From the NCBI GenBank assembly GCA_964628985.1, contig CAZVNJ010000001.1:1-64000 (forward strand): a stretch of DNA of 64,000 bases, read 5' to 3'. Shown here one piece after another: positions 50,799 to 59,324 of this stretch. The DNA is from SURF-43 sp964628985 (lineage in GTDB: Bacteria; Chloroflexota; Dehalococcoidia; UBA2979). How positions within the stretch are numbered: the stretch's first letter is position 1; every line of letters begins with the position of its first letter. A model generated the notes under the pieces. The model had not been told where the DNA came from. It worked only from the letters and a program-made list of their open reading frames with translations, and searched no databases. The position numbers and the translations under genes are program-made.

Positions 50799-53078
50799 CT
50801 ACTTCTTCTGCCGCTCTAGCTCTTCGAGGATCACGGCGGGTGTGGCCGGAAGGTCTCGAATGCGGATGCCAATCGCGTCGTAGATCGCGTTTGCCACAGC
50901 AGCCAGGGGGGGCACGATCGGTACCTCACCCACCCCACGCACACCGTACGGGTGGCCCGGGTTCGGCACCTCCACCAGGATGGTCTCGATGGGTGGCAGG
51001 TCGTTCGCCACGGGCATCCGGTAGTCGAGGTAACTCGCGTTCGCCATCGAACCGTCAGGCCGGTAGACGTAGCCCTCGTTCAGCGCCATGCCGATGCCCT
51101 GGGCGGCGCCGCCCTGGATCTGGCCCTCCACATACGAGGGGTGGATCGCCGTCCCGACATCCTGCACCGCGGTGTAGCGGAGGATCGTGACCTTGCCCGT
51201 GTCCGTGTCCACGTGGACGTCACAGATGTGGGTCGCCACGGCCGCGCCGGTACCGGAGGGCTTGACCGAGGCGTGTCCCTGGATTGCTCCGCCGCTGCCT
51301 GCGAGCTTCCGTGCGATCTCCTTGAAGGTCATCGTCTGGCCGCCCTCCTCACGAAGGACGCCGTTCTCATATGTGACCTTGCTCGGTTCCACATCCCAGA
51401 TCTTCGCCGCCCGCTCAATCAACTGCGCACGGATTTCGTAGGCGGCCTCGATCACCGCCCATCCGGTCGCGAACGTCGTCCGGCTGCCGCCCGTGTTGTT
51501 CGTGAAGCCGATGGAGTCCGTGTCGCCGACCGTGGACTTGATGCTTTCGTATGGGATGCCGAGCGTCTCGGCGAACTGCATCGCGAGTGCGGCGCGCTGG
51601 CCGCCGATGTCCACGGACCCGGTGATCAGGCTCACCATCCCGTCCGAGTTGATCGTCGCGTATGCCGCGGATTCGTTGCCGCCGTTGCCCCAGAACCCGG
51701 TGGCCACCCCGCGGCCCACCTTGTCCCCGTGCAACTCAGAGCGGTAATGCGCGCTGTCGCGCGCCGCGCGCAGTACCTGCTCCCCGCCGATCGAGCCGTG
51801 CGGGACGCCCTCGGTCCGGCGCGCTCCGGTCACGGCGACGTTCTTCAGGCGGATGTCTACCGGGTCCATCTTCAGCATCTCGGCGAGTTCGTCAATCACC
51901 GACTCAACGGCGAACTCCGCCTGGGGTGCGCCGGGCGCGCGATAGGCCGCGACCTTCGGCTTGTTCACGACGACCTCGAACCCTTCGACGAGCGAGTTCT
52001 CGATGGTGTAGGGCGAGAGGGCGCTGCGCGCGGCGCCGGCGACGGGCGCCCCGGGGTATGCGCCGGCTTCGTAGGCCAGGTGCACTTCCGCAGAGACGAA
52101 GGTGCCGTCACGTTTCGCCCCCATCTTCACACGGACCTCGGTCGCAGAGGTTGGCCCGGTGGCCTCGAAAACCTCCGCACGGGACATCGTGATCTGGACG
52201 GGGCGGCCCGACTTCTTTGAGAGGATCGCGGCGAGCGGGTCGAGATAGACGGGAATCTTGCCGCCGAACCCGCCCCCGATCTCCATCGGCACCACCTTCA
52301 CCTTGCTGACCGGCAAGCGGAGCATTGTCGAGACGTTGTCGCGGACACCAAACGCGCCCTGCGTGCTCGTCCAGATGGTGAGCATGCCGTCCTTGTTCCA
52401 GAACGCCGTCGCGTTGTGCGGCTCGATGTAGCCCTGGTGGTAACTCGCGGTGCTGAACTCGCGCTCGATGACGACATCAGAGTCCGCGAAGCCCTGCTCG
52501 ATGTCGCCCCGGCGGATCTCCAACTGGCGCGCCACGTTCGTCTGGCGCCCGTTGTACGGCTCGAACAGACCCTTGATCTCGGCCGAGACCGCCGGGTCAT
52601 GCAGAAGGGGAGAGTCCGGGGAGAGCGCCTGCTCGATGCTCATCACCGGCTTGAGGACCTCGTACTCCACGTCGATGAGGCTCAGGAGGTCCTCCGAGAG
52701 GTGGGGGTCGGAGGTGGCAATCGCCGCGATCGCGTGCCCTTTGAACAGGGCTTTGCCGTCAGCGAGGATCGATTCGCGAGTCCAGCGCTCGGGGATCGGG
52801 CCGCGGATCGTCTGGATTGGGTTGTTGCCCAGTGCCGGGAAGTCAGCCGTGGTCACCACCGCGAAGACCCGCGGATCCGCGAGGGCGCGCGAGACATCGA
52901 GGCGCTTGATCACCGCATGCGCGTGCGGGCTCCGTAAGACCCGGCCGTAGAGCATCCCCGGTAGCCTGATGTCCGCGCCGTACTCCGCCCGGCCCGTCAC
53001 CTTGTCCACACCGTCCGGACGGATGGGCCGCGTACCGACCACCTGGTAGGGCGTCGACGGCTTCTCGGTTGTGGTCAT
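50799..53078 (-). CDS. xanthine dehydrogenase-family molybdopterin subunit
   Basis: The 759-residue protein is the Mo-binding large subunit of the xanthine oxidase family. It begins GTRPIRPDGVDKVTGRAEYGADIRLPGMLYGRVLRSPHAHA in pieces; the active-site loop contains AAYRAPGAPQAEFAVESVIDELAEML, and the catalytic Glu lies in RGVGEVPIVPP near the C-terminus. The AYRAPG loop, not the CO-dehydrogenase VAYRCSFR loop, argues for hydroxylation of aromatic or heterocyclic substrates rather than CO oxidation. The [2Fe-2S] and FAD subunits that normally accompany it are not on either side. Confidence 0.88.
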   Translation of the reverse strand: MTTTEKPSTPYQVVGTRPIRPDGVDKVTGRAEYGADIRLPGMLYGRVLRSPHAHAVIKRLDVSRALADPRVFAVVTTADFPALGNNPIQTIRGPIPERWTRESILADGKALFKGHAIAAIATSDPHLSEDLLSLIDVEYEVLKPVMSIEQALSPDSPLLHDPAVSAEIKGLFEPYNGRQTNVARQLEIRRGDIEQGFADSDVVIEREFSTASYHQGYIEPHNATAFWNKDGMLTIWTSTQGAFGVRDNVSTMLRLPVSKVKVVPMEIGGGFGGKIPVYLDPLAAILSKKSGRPVQITMSRAEVFEATGPTSATEVRVKMGAKRDGTFVSAEVHLAYEAGAYPGAPVAGAARSALSPYTIENSLVEGFEVVVNKPKVAAYRAPGAPQAEFAVESVIDELAEMLKMDPVDIRLKNVAVTGARRTEGVPHGSIGGEQVLRAARDSAHYRSELHGDKVGRGVATGFWGNGGNESAAYATINSDGMVSLITGSVDIGGQRAALAMQFAETLGIPYESIKSTVGDTDSIGFTNNTGGSRTTFATGWAVIEAAYEIRAQLIERAAKIWDVEPSKVTYENGVLREEGGQTMTFKEIARKLAGSGGAIQGHASVKPSGTGAAVATHICDVHVDTDTGKVTILRYTAVQDVGTAIHPSYVEGQIQGGAAQGIGMALNEGYVYRPDGSMANASYLDYRMPVANDLPPIETILVEVPNPGHPYGVRGVGEVPIVPPLAAVANAIYDAIGIRIRDLPATPAVILEELERQKK

Positions 53079-53173
53079 GGGGGCCTCCTACTGCCTCAAC
53101 ACGGCAGCCGATATCTTACTTGATGCCCCTCCGGGCCAAATCGGCGCTGGGATCGCGGTCGAGCGGCGGGACG

Positions 53174-54133
53174 ATGCCTCAACTCACGATGCGGGCGCTG
53201 CTCAGCGAGTCGCCGGTGCGCCTGGCCCCTATGGCCTCCTTCACCAACGCTCCGTTCCGCGCTGTCGCGCGTGCGTGCGGCAGCGGTCTTACCACCAATG
53301 AGGAGATTGATGCCGAGGCGCTCCTCGCCGGGAGCCCCTGGGCCGTCGCGTCCGCACGCTCTCATGAGGGCGAGATCGTGGCCATGCAACTCCTCGGCAA
53401 CGGGCCGGACGTGCTGGTGCCGGCGGCACGGCGCCTCGTCGACGAAGGCGCAGCGATCATCGACATCAACATGGGCTGCCCCGTCCCGAAGATCGTCAAT
53501 CGAGGCAAGGGCGCAGCGTTGATGCGGGACGTCACGGCCGCCGGTCACCTCCTGGCGGCCCTCCGACGGGCGATCGACGTGCCGCTCACCATCAAAATCC
53601 GAGGAGGCTGGGACGAGTCCCGACCCAACGCGGTCGAATTGGCCCGAGTCGCAGAGGAGGCGGGGGTGGACGGCATCACCGTGCACCCGCGGACGCGAGC
53701 GCAGCGCTTTGCCGGCCTCGCGCAGTGGGACGTCATCCGTACCGTCGTCGAAGCGGTCCACGTTCCAGTCACTGGCAATGGCGACGTGACCTCGTTGGCC
53801 GAGGCACGCCAGATGATGGCGGCCACAGGCTGCGTCGCCGTGATGGTGGGTCGGGCTGCCCTCGGCCGCCCGTGGCTCTTTGACCCCGGCTACGAGGCGC
53901 TCGACCAGGACGGTCGCGCCGCGTATGAGTCTGCCGTCATCGATCGCCACCTCGACCTGATCGAGGAGACGATGCCGCCTGCCATGGCGCTGCTCCAGTC
54001 CAAGAAGCACCTCGCGCACTACGGCGCCGGCCGGGAAAACGCGCGGATACTGCGTGCGGAACTGTTCGCCCAGCCCTCGCTCCCCGCCCTGCGGGCGACC
54101 TACGCCCGTCAGCGGGAATCAGCGGTGGGATAG
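53174..54133 (+). CDS. dusB: tRNA-dihydrouridine synthase
   Basis: 319 residues from the ATG at 53174. The FMN-binding TIM barrel opens VRLAPMASFTNAPFRAVARACG; DINMGCPVPKIVNRGKGAALMRD contains the catalytic Cys102 and the KIVNRG loop. The later GITVHPRTRAQRF, PVTGNGDVTS and VMVGRAALGRPWLF bind FMN and substrate. It reduces uridines in the D-loop of tRNA with NADPH. It resembles DusB-type enzymes rather than DusA or DusC, though the subtype is inferred. It is divergent from the molybdenum hydroxylase and upstream of a methyltransferase. Confidence 0.88.
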   Translation: MPQLTMRALLSESPVRLAPMASFTNAPFRAVARACGSGLTTNEEIDAEALLAGSPWAVASARSHEGEIVAMQLLGNGPDVLVPAARRLVDEGAAIIDINMGCPVPKIVNRGKGAALMRDVTAAGHLLAALRRAIDVPLTIKIRGGWDESRPNAVELARVAEEAGVDGITVHPRTRAQRFAGLAQWDVIRTVVEAVHVPVTGNGDVTSLAEARQMMAATGCVAVMVGRAALGRPWLFDPGYEALDQDGRAAYESAVIDRHLDLIEETMPPAMALLQSKKHLAHYGAGRENARILRAELFAQPSLPALRATYARQRESAVG

Positions 54134-54161
54134 CGCGGTCTCCGCTCCGCACTCCGTGCCT

Positions 54162-54192
54162 TTGGGCCGGTTTCCCGTTCTGGCCTTATATT
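54162..54192 (+). promoter_or_regulatory. candidate promoter for methyltransferase gene
   Basis: TTGGGC (54162-54167) and TATATT (54187-54192) are 19 bp apart in the 154-bp gap between the Dus stop and the methyltransferase start. TTATAT (54186-54191) at 18 bp is an alternative, closer to the usual 17-bp spacing. Confidence 0.35.
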
Positions 54193-54287
54193 TCATACTC
54201 CGACGGTTTCGGCGGTCGCCGCACCCCGTCCGGGCAGAGGGACTGGACACGGCGCCTGCGTGCGCCGCGAGGCGGGGATGCGTCTTG

Positions 54288-55208
54288 GTGAACGATCAGC
54301 AGCAGGCTGGTGGCGGGGACGAGCACCCGGCGATGTCCCCCGGCGGCATCGCCCCGCGGTCTGCTCCCGTCCGCTTTGACGCCTCCGAGGAAGAAAGCCA
54401 GCGCATCCAGGCCCTGGCGGGCTCCAGCAGCGGCTCTGTCCGCCTCGCCCGGCTCCTCATGCGTCAGCCTCGCCTGATCCTTCATGCCGCGAAGGTCGCC
54501 CTCAGCGGTGCCAGTGCCGGCCTGCGCGCGGACCATACGCTTTCCTGGCTGATCCACGTCGACACTGTTCGGCAGGTGATCCCGGATGGCGGCATGGGTG
54601 CGACGTGGGGCGGCCTCGACACGTTCATGGGCCTCGTCGCGAAGCACGTCCCCCCGACCGCCCACGCCCTCGAACTCGGGTGTGGCGGTGGCCGCGTGAC
54701 TCGTCACATCCGCCCGCTCGTCGGCACGCTCGTCGCCAACGACATCTCGGAGCGCATCCTCGCCGAAGCGCGCGCGGCCACGGTCGACCTGCCGCGCATC
54801 GAGTTCCGTGTCACGACCGGCCTTGGCGACGACCTCCGCGCCGAGGAGTTCGACGCCGTGATCGGACATGAGCTCCTCATGCAGTTCGACTTCGACGAGT
54901 TGCTGCGCTACTGCTCGAACGTGTTCCGATCGCTGAAGCCGGGCGGGCTGTTCATTGCCTCCGTCTACACCTTCGACGAGCCAGGCGAGATGGCACGGCA
55001 CATGGAGATGATCCGCGACCACGGCGCCGGCGTGCGCTCGCCGTTCCGGGTGCACCGCATGCCGCGCCAGACCTATGAGGACATCTTCGAGGCGTGCGGC
55101 TTCGAGGTTGTCGAGGTCGAGCGCAGCCGTCCCGAGGAGTACAAGGCGCAGAAGACACCGCACACGAACTTCGTGCTGCGCCGCCCCGTCGGTCGGCCCT
55201 CGAACTGA
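54288..55208 (+). CDS. class I SAM-dependent methyltransferase
   Basis: 306 residues from the GTG at 54288, preceded by GAGGCGGGG. SAM motif I is ALELGCGGGRVTRHI near residue 127, followed by VANDISERILAEAR, an acidic motif II, and FDAVIGHELLMQFDFDELLRYC and LKPGGLFIASVYTF. The N-terminal ~100 residues are helical with a basic face (RLARLLMRQPRLILHAAKVAL) and probably contact the substrate or membrane. The in-frame open sequence further upstream overlaps the Dus gene and is not conserved-looking. The methyl acceptor is unknown. Confidence 0.8.
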   Translation: MNDQQQAGGGDEHPAMSPGGIAPRSAPVRFDASEEESQRIQALAGSSSGSVRLARLLMRQPRLILHAAKVALSGASAGLRADHTLSWLIHVDTVRQVIPDGGMGATWGGLDTFMGLVAKHVPPTAHALELGCGGGRVTRHIRPLVGTLVANDISERILAEARAATVDLPRIEFRVTTGLGDDLRAEEFDAVIGHELLMQFDFDELLRYCSNVFRSLKPGGLFIASVYTFDEPGEMARHMEMIRDHGAGVRSPFRVHRMPRQTYEDIFEACGFEVVEVERSRPEEYKAQKTPHTNFVLRRPVGRPSN

Positions 55209-55217
55209 CCGTCCCGC

Positions 55218-56270
55218 TTATCGTCCCGCCCGCGACAGATGTGAACGCACCACCGGGAAGACGTCGCGGGCCATCCGCTCCATGAAGTCACGGCCGGGTG
55301 CGGTGCCTGGCATGGGTGGGTTCGGCACCGGCTGAGTCACCACGATCTCGAAGGTGATGCCGAGGGAGAGGGCGCCCGCGATCTGCTCGGCCACCTCCGC
55401 TGCCGTCCCTCGGACTGAGAAGGCGTCGGCGGCCGCCGTCGGGAGGAAGCCCACGAGGTTTCCAGACTCCACGAGGTCGGTGTGATGGTGGAAGTCCGGG
55501 AAGACCCGTGCCTGTAGGTCGTGGATGCTCGGGCCGTCCCACGTGAGGCCTGCCGTCTCGAACAACAGTGGCGAGTACTCGTAGTATCCGGCTGCCATCG
55601 ACTTGCCGATGGCGAGCGCCTTCACCGGGTCATCCTCGAGCGCCGTGTGCAGGACGAGGCCGAGCCGGACGCTCGCCGGATCACGGCCGGCTTCGCTCGC
55701 GCCCTGGCGGACCGCCTCCGCCGCACTCCAGAGGACGTCCGGATGCCGCCCGGCGCGGATGAAGACGCCGTCTGCCACGCGGCCGGCGGCGCGAAGCGTC
55801 CTGGGGCCCGCGGCGGCGACCCACACGGGGACCGGCCGGGGATGCGGTAGGCGGGCCGGGCGGGTAGCGCCGACCTCCACGCCTTCGTCATGCAGCAGGG
55901 CCCGGATCGTGCGCGTCGCCGCCTCGATCGTGGCCACGCGCGCCGGCTTGAGGCCGGCCAGGCGGACCGCCGTGTCGCCGATCCCCAGGCCGAGGATGGC
56001 CCGTCCCTCCGACACCTGGTCGACGGTGGCGATGGAGGACGCCGTGACGGTCGGATGACGGGTCACCGGGTTCGCCAGCAGCGGGCCGACACGGATACGC
56101 GTGGTCGCCTTACCGGCGAACGCCAGCAGGACGTACGTGTCGTGCCGGCGCAACTGCGAGTCCGGGACGAACGCGTACTCCCAGCCCAGTGCCTCGGCCC
56201 GAGCGACGTCGGCGGCGAACTGGTCCGGTGAGCGGAAGTCGAAGCGGTTGAGTCCGAAAGCGACGGCCAT
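55218..56270 (-). CDS. LLM-class (luciferase-like) flavin/F420 oxidoreductase
   Basis: 350 residues from the ATG at 56270 (an ATG six codons earlier is an alternative). The TIM-barrel motifs are GLNRFDFRSPDQFAADVARAEALGWEYAFVPD at the start, IRVGPLLANPVTRHPTVTASSIATVDQVSEGRAILGLGIGDT in pieces, and RPVPVWVAAAGPRTLRAAGRVADGV. These fit 5,10-methylenetetrahydromethanopterin-reductase-like enzymes of the luciferase family, which use F420 or FMN. It is divergent from CobB. The substrate is unknown. Confidence 0.85.
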   Translation of the reverse strand: MAVAFGLNRFDFRSPDQFAADVARAEALGWEYAFVPDSQLRRHDTYVLLAFAGKATTRIRVGPLLANPVTRHPTVTASSIATVDQVSEGRAILGLGIGDTAVRLAGLKPARVATIEAATRTIRALLHDEGVEVGATRPARLPHPRPVPVWVAAAGPRTLRAAGRVADGVFIRAGRHPDVLWSAAEAVRQGASEAGRDPASVRLGLVLHTALEDDPVKALAIGKSMAAGYYEYSPLLFETAGLTWDGPSIHDLQARVFPDFHHHTDLVESGNLVGFLPTAAADAFSVRGTAAEVAEQIAGALSLGITFEIVVTQPVPNPPMPGTAPGRDFMERMARDVFPVVRSHLSRAGR

Positions 56271-56348
56271 GGGCGCATCGTGGCCCATCAGCCAGCGCAG
56301 CACAAACCCCGGAGTCGGCGCCAGGTGTCGGCCGGCACGCGAGGCTCG

Positions 56349-56354
56349 TAAGGT
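56349..56354 (+). promoter_or_regulatory. leaderless-type -10 box, TAAGGT, before CobB/CbiA
   Basis: TAAGGT ends 6 nt before the ATG at 56361; no Shine-Dalgarno is present. It is one of seven starts with this spacing. Confidence 0.4.
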
Positions 56355-56360
56355 GCCCGC

Positions 56361-57743
56361 ATGGACGGTGTGATTCTGGCCGGCACGTCGAGCGGTGTGG
56401 GGAAGACCACGCTCGTCACCGGCTTGATCGGCGCCCTCCGCCAGCGCGGGCTCCGAGTCGCCCCGTTCAAGGTGGGGCCCGACTACATCGACCCGACGTA
56501 CCACGCGAAGGTCGCAGGCCGGCCGTGTCACAACCTTGACTCGTGGATGCTCTCGCATGAGGCGCTTCAAGATGTCTTCACCCGCGCGACCGCGGACGCC
56601 GACATCGCCATCGTCGAGGGCGTCATGGGCCTGTTCGACGGCAGGACCGGGGGAGGGGACGCCGGGAGCACCGCGGAAGTTGCGAAGTTGCTGGGCCTGC
56701 CGGTCGTGCTGGTCGTGGACATCGCGAAGATGGCCCGCAGCGCGGGTGCCGTCGTTCTCGGCTACCAGCGGTTCGATCCGGCGTTGCGGTTTGCGGGCGT
56801 GATCCTGAATAACGCCGGCAGCGCCACGCACGCTTCGATCTGCCGCGAGGCCATCGAGGCGGCCACGGGGCTGCCCGTCCTCGGAGCCCTGCTGCGCGAC
56901 GAGGCGCTTCGCGCGCCGGAGCGCCACCTTGGACTCGTGCCCACCGCGGAGGGCCGGGTCGCCGAGGCGTACTTCGAGGCCGCTGTGCGCAACGTCGCTT
57001 CGCAGGTCGACCTCAGCGCGCTGCTCGCACGGGCGACGGTCGAGGGCGCCTTGCGCTCGTCGGCAGCCCCGGACGGCCTGTGGCCGGAGCGAACGCTGGG
57101 CACCCGGGCCCGCATCGCCGTCGCCCGCGACGAGGCATTCAGTTTTCACTACCCGGAGAATCTCGCGCTCCTCGAGGCGTGGGGCGCGGAGATGGTCCCG
57201 TTTAGCCCGCTGCACGACCGCGGGCTCCCCGCGCAGACGCAAGGCGTCATGCTGGGGGGTGGCTTCCCGGAGTTGTACGCCGCCGGGTTGGCCTCCAACG
57301 CATCGATGCTCGGGTCGCTGCGTGGTGCCGCGGCAGCAGGCGTCCCCGTCTACGCCGAGTGTGGCGGCCTGATGTACCTCGGAGAGTCGCTCACCGACGC
57401 CGAGGGGGCGGCGCACCGGCTCGCCGGGGTGATCCCGCTGCGATCCTCGATGTCACGCGCGCGTCTCACCCTCGGCTATCGCACGGCGACGGCCCTGGCA
57501 GACGGCCCGCACGTGACGCGAGGACAGGTAGTCCGCGGCCATGAGTTCCACTGGTCCGTCCTCGAAGGGGCGGCCGAGACGGACGCAGCAGCCTATGACC
57601 TCGCAGAGGGAGGCCGTACGGAGGGGTATGCGCGCGGCAACGTGTGGGCGTCCTACGTGCACCTGCACTTCGCCTCGGACGTGCGCCTGGCGCCACGGCT
57701 GGTGGCAACCTGCGCGCAGCGCGGGCTTGCGCTCGAGCGCTAG
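56361..57743 (+). CDS. cobB: cobyrinic acid a,c-diamide synthase
   Basis: The 460-residue protein has the N-terminal dethiobiotin-synthetase-like ATP-binding domain (GTSSGVGKTT at residues 8-17) and a C-terminal class I glutamine amidotransferase domain with Cys334 in YAECGGLMYLG. Segments such as FKVGPDYIDPTYH and SWMLSHEALQDVF match CobB/CbiA. It amidates the a and c side chains of cobyrinate (CbiA) or hydrogenobyrinate (CobB), or performs the related Ni-sirohydrochlorin step in CfbB; which one cannot be told. No other cobalamin gene adjoins it. It overlaps the convergent oxidase-like gene at CTAG. Confidence 0.85.
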   Translation: MDGVILAGTSSGVGKTTLVTGLIGALRQRGLRVAPFKVGPDYIDPTYHAKVAGRPCHNLDSWMLSHEALQDVFTRATADADIAIVEGVMGLFDGRTGGGDAGSTAEVAKLLGLPVVLVVDIAKMARSAGAVVLGYQRFDPALRFAGVILNNAGSATHASICREAIEAATGLPVLGALLRDEALRAPERHLGLVPTAEGRVAEAYFEAAVRNVASQVDLSALLARATVEGALRSSAAPDGLWPERTLGTRARIAVARDEAFSFHYPENLALLEAWGAEMVPFSPLHDRGLPAQTQGVMLGGGFPELYAAGLASNASMLGSLRGAAAAGVPVYAECGGLMYLGESLTDAEGAAHRLAGVIPLRSSMSRARLTLGYRTATALADGPHVTRGQVVRGHEFHWSVLEGAAETDAAAYDLAEGGRTEGYARGNVWASYVHLHFASDVRLAPRLVATCAQRGLALER

Positions 57744-58357
57744 CGGTCCAGGACCTCGCGCGAACCGTCCCGGGCCGGGTCGTTGGCGGGCAGTGTGTCC
57801 GCGACCCATGAGCCGGTCTTCCAGCGCGGGACCGGGGTCTCACACGCCTCCTGGGGCACGAACCGCGACTGTTCGACGAACGTCATCTGGTGGATGTAGC
57901 GCGGGCAGTTACCGAAGATCTCGCGCGCCCGCACGCGGACGACGAACTGGGCCTCGGGGTACTCGCTGAGCAGTGAGTCTTCGAGGTCGATCGACGCGAC
58001 GCCGTTCACCCGCATCCGCCAGCGCTGCTCGAAGTCGATGAACAGCATCCCGACCTCGTGCGTCTGCTGGACGTTTCCCATGGAGAGATACATGCCATTG
58101 CCGTCGTAGTTCGGGAAGGCGAGCGTGTGCTCGTCCACGATGCGGACGAAGCCGGGGGCTCCGCCCTTGTAGGAGCAGTTGGCGTGCCCGTCCGCGTCCA
58201 CGGTGGCGAGGAAGAACATCGGCATGCGCTCGATGAACTCGCGGTCCCGCTCGGTGAACGTCTCGTGCACGATCGCTTCTTCGAGGCGGTCCGCGAGCCG
58301 TCGAGTGTCGAAGGCGTCTTGCAAGTGCCGGTTGCCGTCGTGGTAGAGGTCAGCCAT
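57740..58357 (-). CDS. pyridoxamine 5'-phosphate oxidase-like split-barrel protein
   Basis: The 205-residue protein has the FMN-binding split-barrel core: PMFFLATVDADGHANCSYKGGAPGFVRIVDEHTLAFPNYDGN in pieces, then VGMLFIDFEQRWRMRVNGVASIDL. This is the pyridoxamine 5'-phosphate oxidase-related family, some members of which bind F420 or heme instead. A GAGGTG Shine-Dalgarno precedes the ATG. It is encoded 20 bp after a crotonase on the same strand, so it may be co-transcribed with it. A general role in reductive or detoxifying chemistry is an inference. Confidence 0.8.
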   Translation of the reverse strand: MADLYHDGNRHLQDAFDTRRLADRLEEAIVHETFTERDREFIERMPMFFLATVDADGHANCSYKGGAPGFVRIVDEHTLAFPNYDGNGMYLSMGNVQQTHEVGMLFIDFEQRWRMRVNGVASIDLEDSLLSEYPEAQFVVRVRAREIFGNCPRYIHQMTFVEQSRFVPQEACETPVPRWKTGSWVADTLPANDPARDGSREVLDR

Positions 58358-58377
58358 TGGGACACCTCGAATCCCGG

Positions 58378-59226
58378 CTAGGTGCCGGTGAACTCAGCCT
58401 GGCGCTTTTCGAGGAAGGCGCGGACGCCCTCCCGGTGATCATTGGTCAGACGGGTGAGTGCCTGCCCTCGGGAGGCGAGCGGCAGGTGCTCCCAGAGGTC
58501 CGTCTGGTAGCCCTGGTGGATCAACTGCTTCACGATTCCCATGGCGTACACGGGGCCTCGCGCGAGCATCGCCGCCTTCTCGAGCGTGAAGTCCATCAAC
58601 TGGTCGTCCGGCGTCACCCAGTTCGCGAGTCCGATGCGGTATGCCTCCTGGCCGTCCACCGGCTGGCCGGAATACTGCATCCAGAGCGCATTCGACATGC
58701 CGACGAGTTTCGGCAACTGCCACGCGCTCCCGTCGGCGGGCACGAGGCCGGTGCGGATGAACGCCTCGTTGAACCGGGCGCTCTCCGCGGCCACCCGGAA
58801 GTCGCAGGAGAGCGCGATTCCACAGCCGAGGCCGTAGGCGTGGCCGTTGACGGCGGCGAAGGACGGCTTCTCGAGGTTGTGCAGTGACCGCACGATCTGC
58901 GGCCCGCGCGCGCCTCGCTCCGCCTCTCGTGCCGTGTAGATCGGGTCGAGGTCCTCCCATGGCTGCTTCGGCGGTGCTTCGTCGGCAGCCGCGTCGGCTG
59001 CGTCGATACGCCGGGCGAACCCGCGGACGTTCGCGCCAGACGAGAAGGCCCGGCCTGCTCCCGTGATGACGAGGCAGCGGGCAGTTGGGTCTGTCCGGAA
59101 CCGCTCGACCTCCTCGGTGAGTGCCGGGAGAAGTTCGTCGCCGAGCGAGTTCAGGACTTCCGGGTCGTTCATCGTGAGGAGGCGGACGCCCTTCACGGGA
59201 TTGTCGACGAGCACTTTGTCGGTCAT
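58378..59226 (-). CDS. enoyl-CoA hydratase/isomerase family (PaaG-like crotonase)
   Basis: 282 residues from the ATG at 59226, with GGAGGAG just upstream. The oxyanion motifs are GRAFSSGANVRGF and GHAYGLGCGIALSCDF. The first hydratase Glu is replaced (CGIALS), and the second segment reads RTGLVPADGSAWQLPKLVG, similar to the PDSG-type loop of PaaG-related isomerases. An acidic loop DAADAAADEAPPKQP is inserted near residue 80. It is likely an isomerase or C-C bond crotonase, not a plain hydratase. A TATCAT lies about 40 bp upstream. Confidence 0.85.
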   Translation of the reverse strand: MTDKVLVDNPVKGVRLLTMNDPEVLNSLGDELLPALTEEVERFRTDPTARCLVITGAGRAFSSGANVRGFARRIDAADAAADEAPPKQPWEDLDPIYTAREAERGARGPQIVRSLHNLEKPSFAAVNGHAYGLGCGIALSCDFRVAAESARFNEAFIRTGLVPADGSAWQLPKLVGMSNALWMQYSGQPVDGQEAYRIGLANWVTPDDQLMDFTLEKAAMLARGPVYAMGIVKQLIHQGYQTDLWEHLPLASRGQALTRLTNDHREGVRAFLEKRQAEFTGT

Positions 59227-59324
59227 CGGGAACTCCTCCACAGGACGCCGAGCGGCGCCGCCGTGGCATGATATGAGGCGGGCCGCCCCCTTGCTCGAAC
59301 GCCCGCCCCTCCCCCAGCCGTCAC

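Noticed and set aside
50799..53078. CO dehydrogenase (CoxL) assignment
   Set aside because: The active-site loop reads AYRAPG and the Cys-containing CoxL form I loop is absent.
56271..57416. Upstream extension of the luciferase-like oxidoreductase frame
   Set aside because: It is antisense to CobB/CbiA, which has intact catalytic motifs. The family N-terminus begins at 56270.
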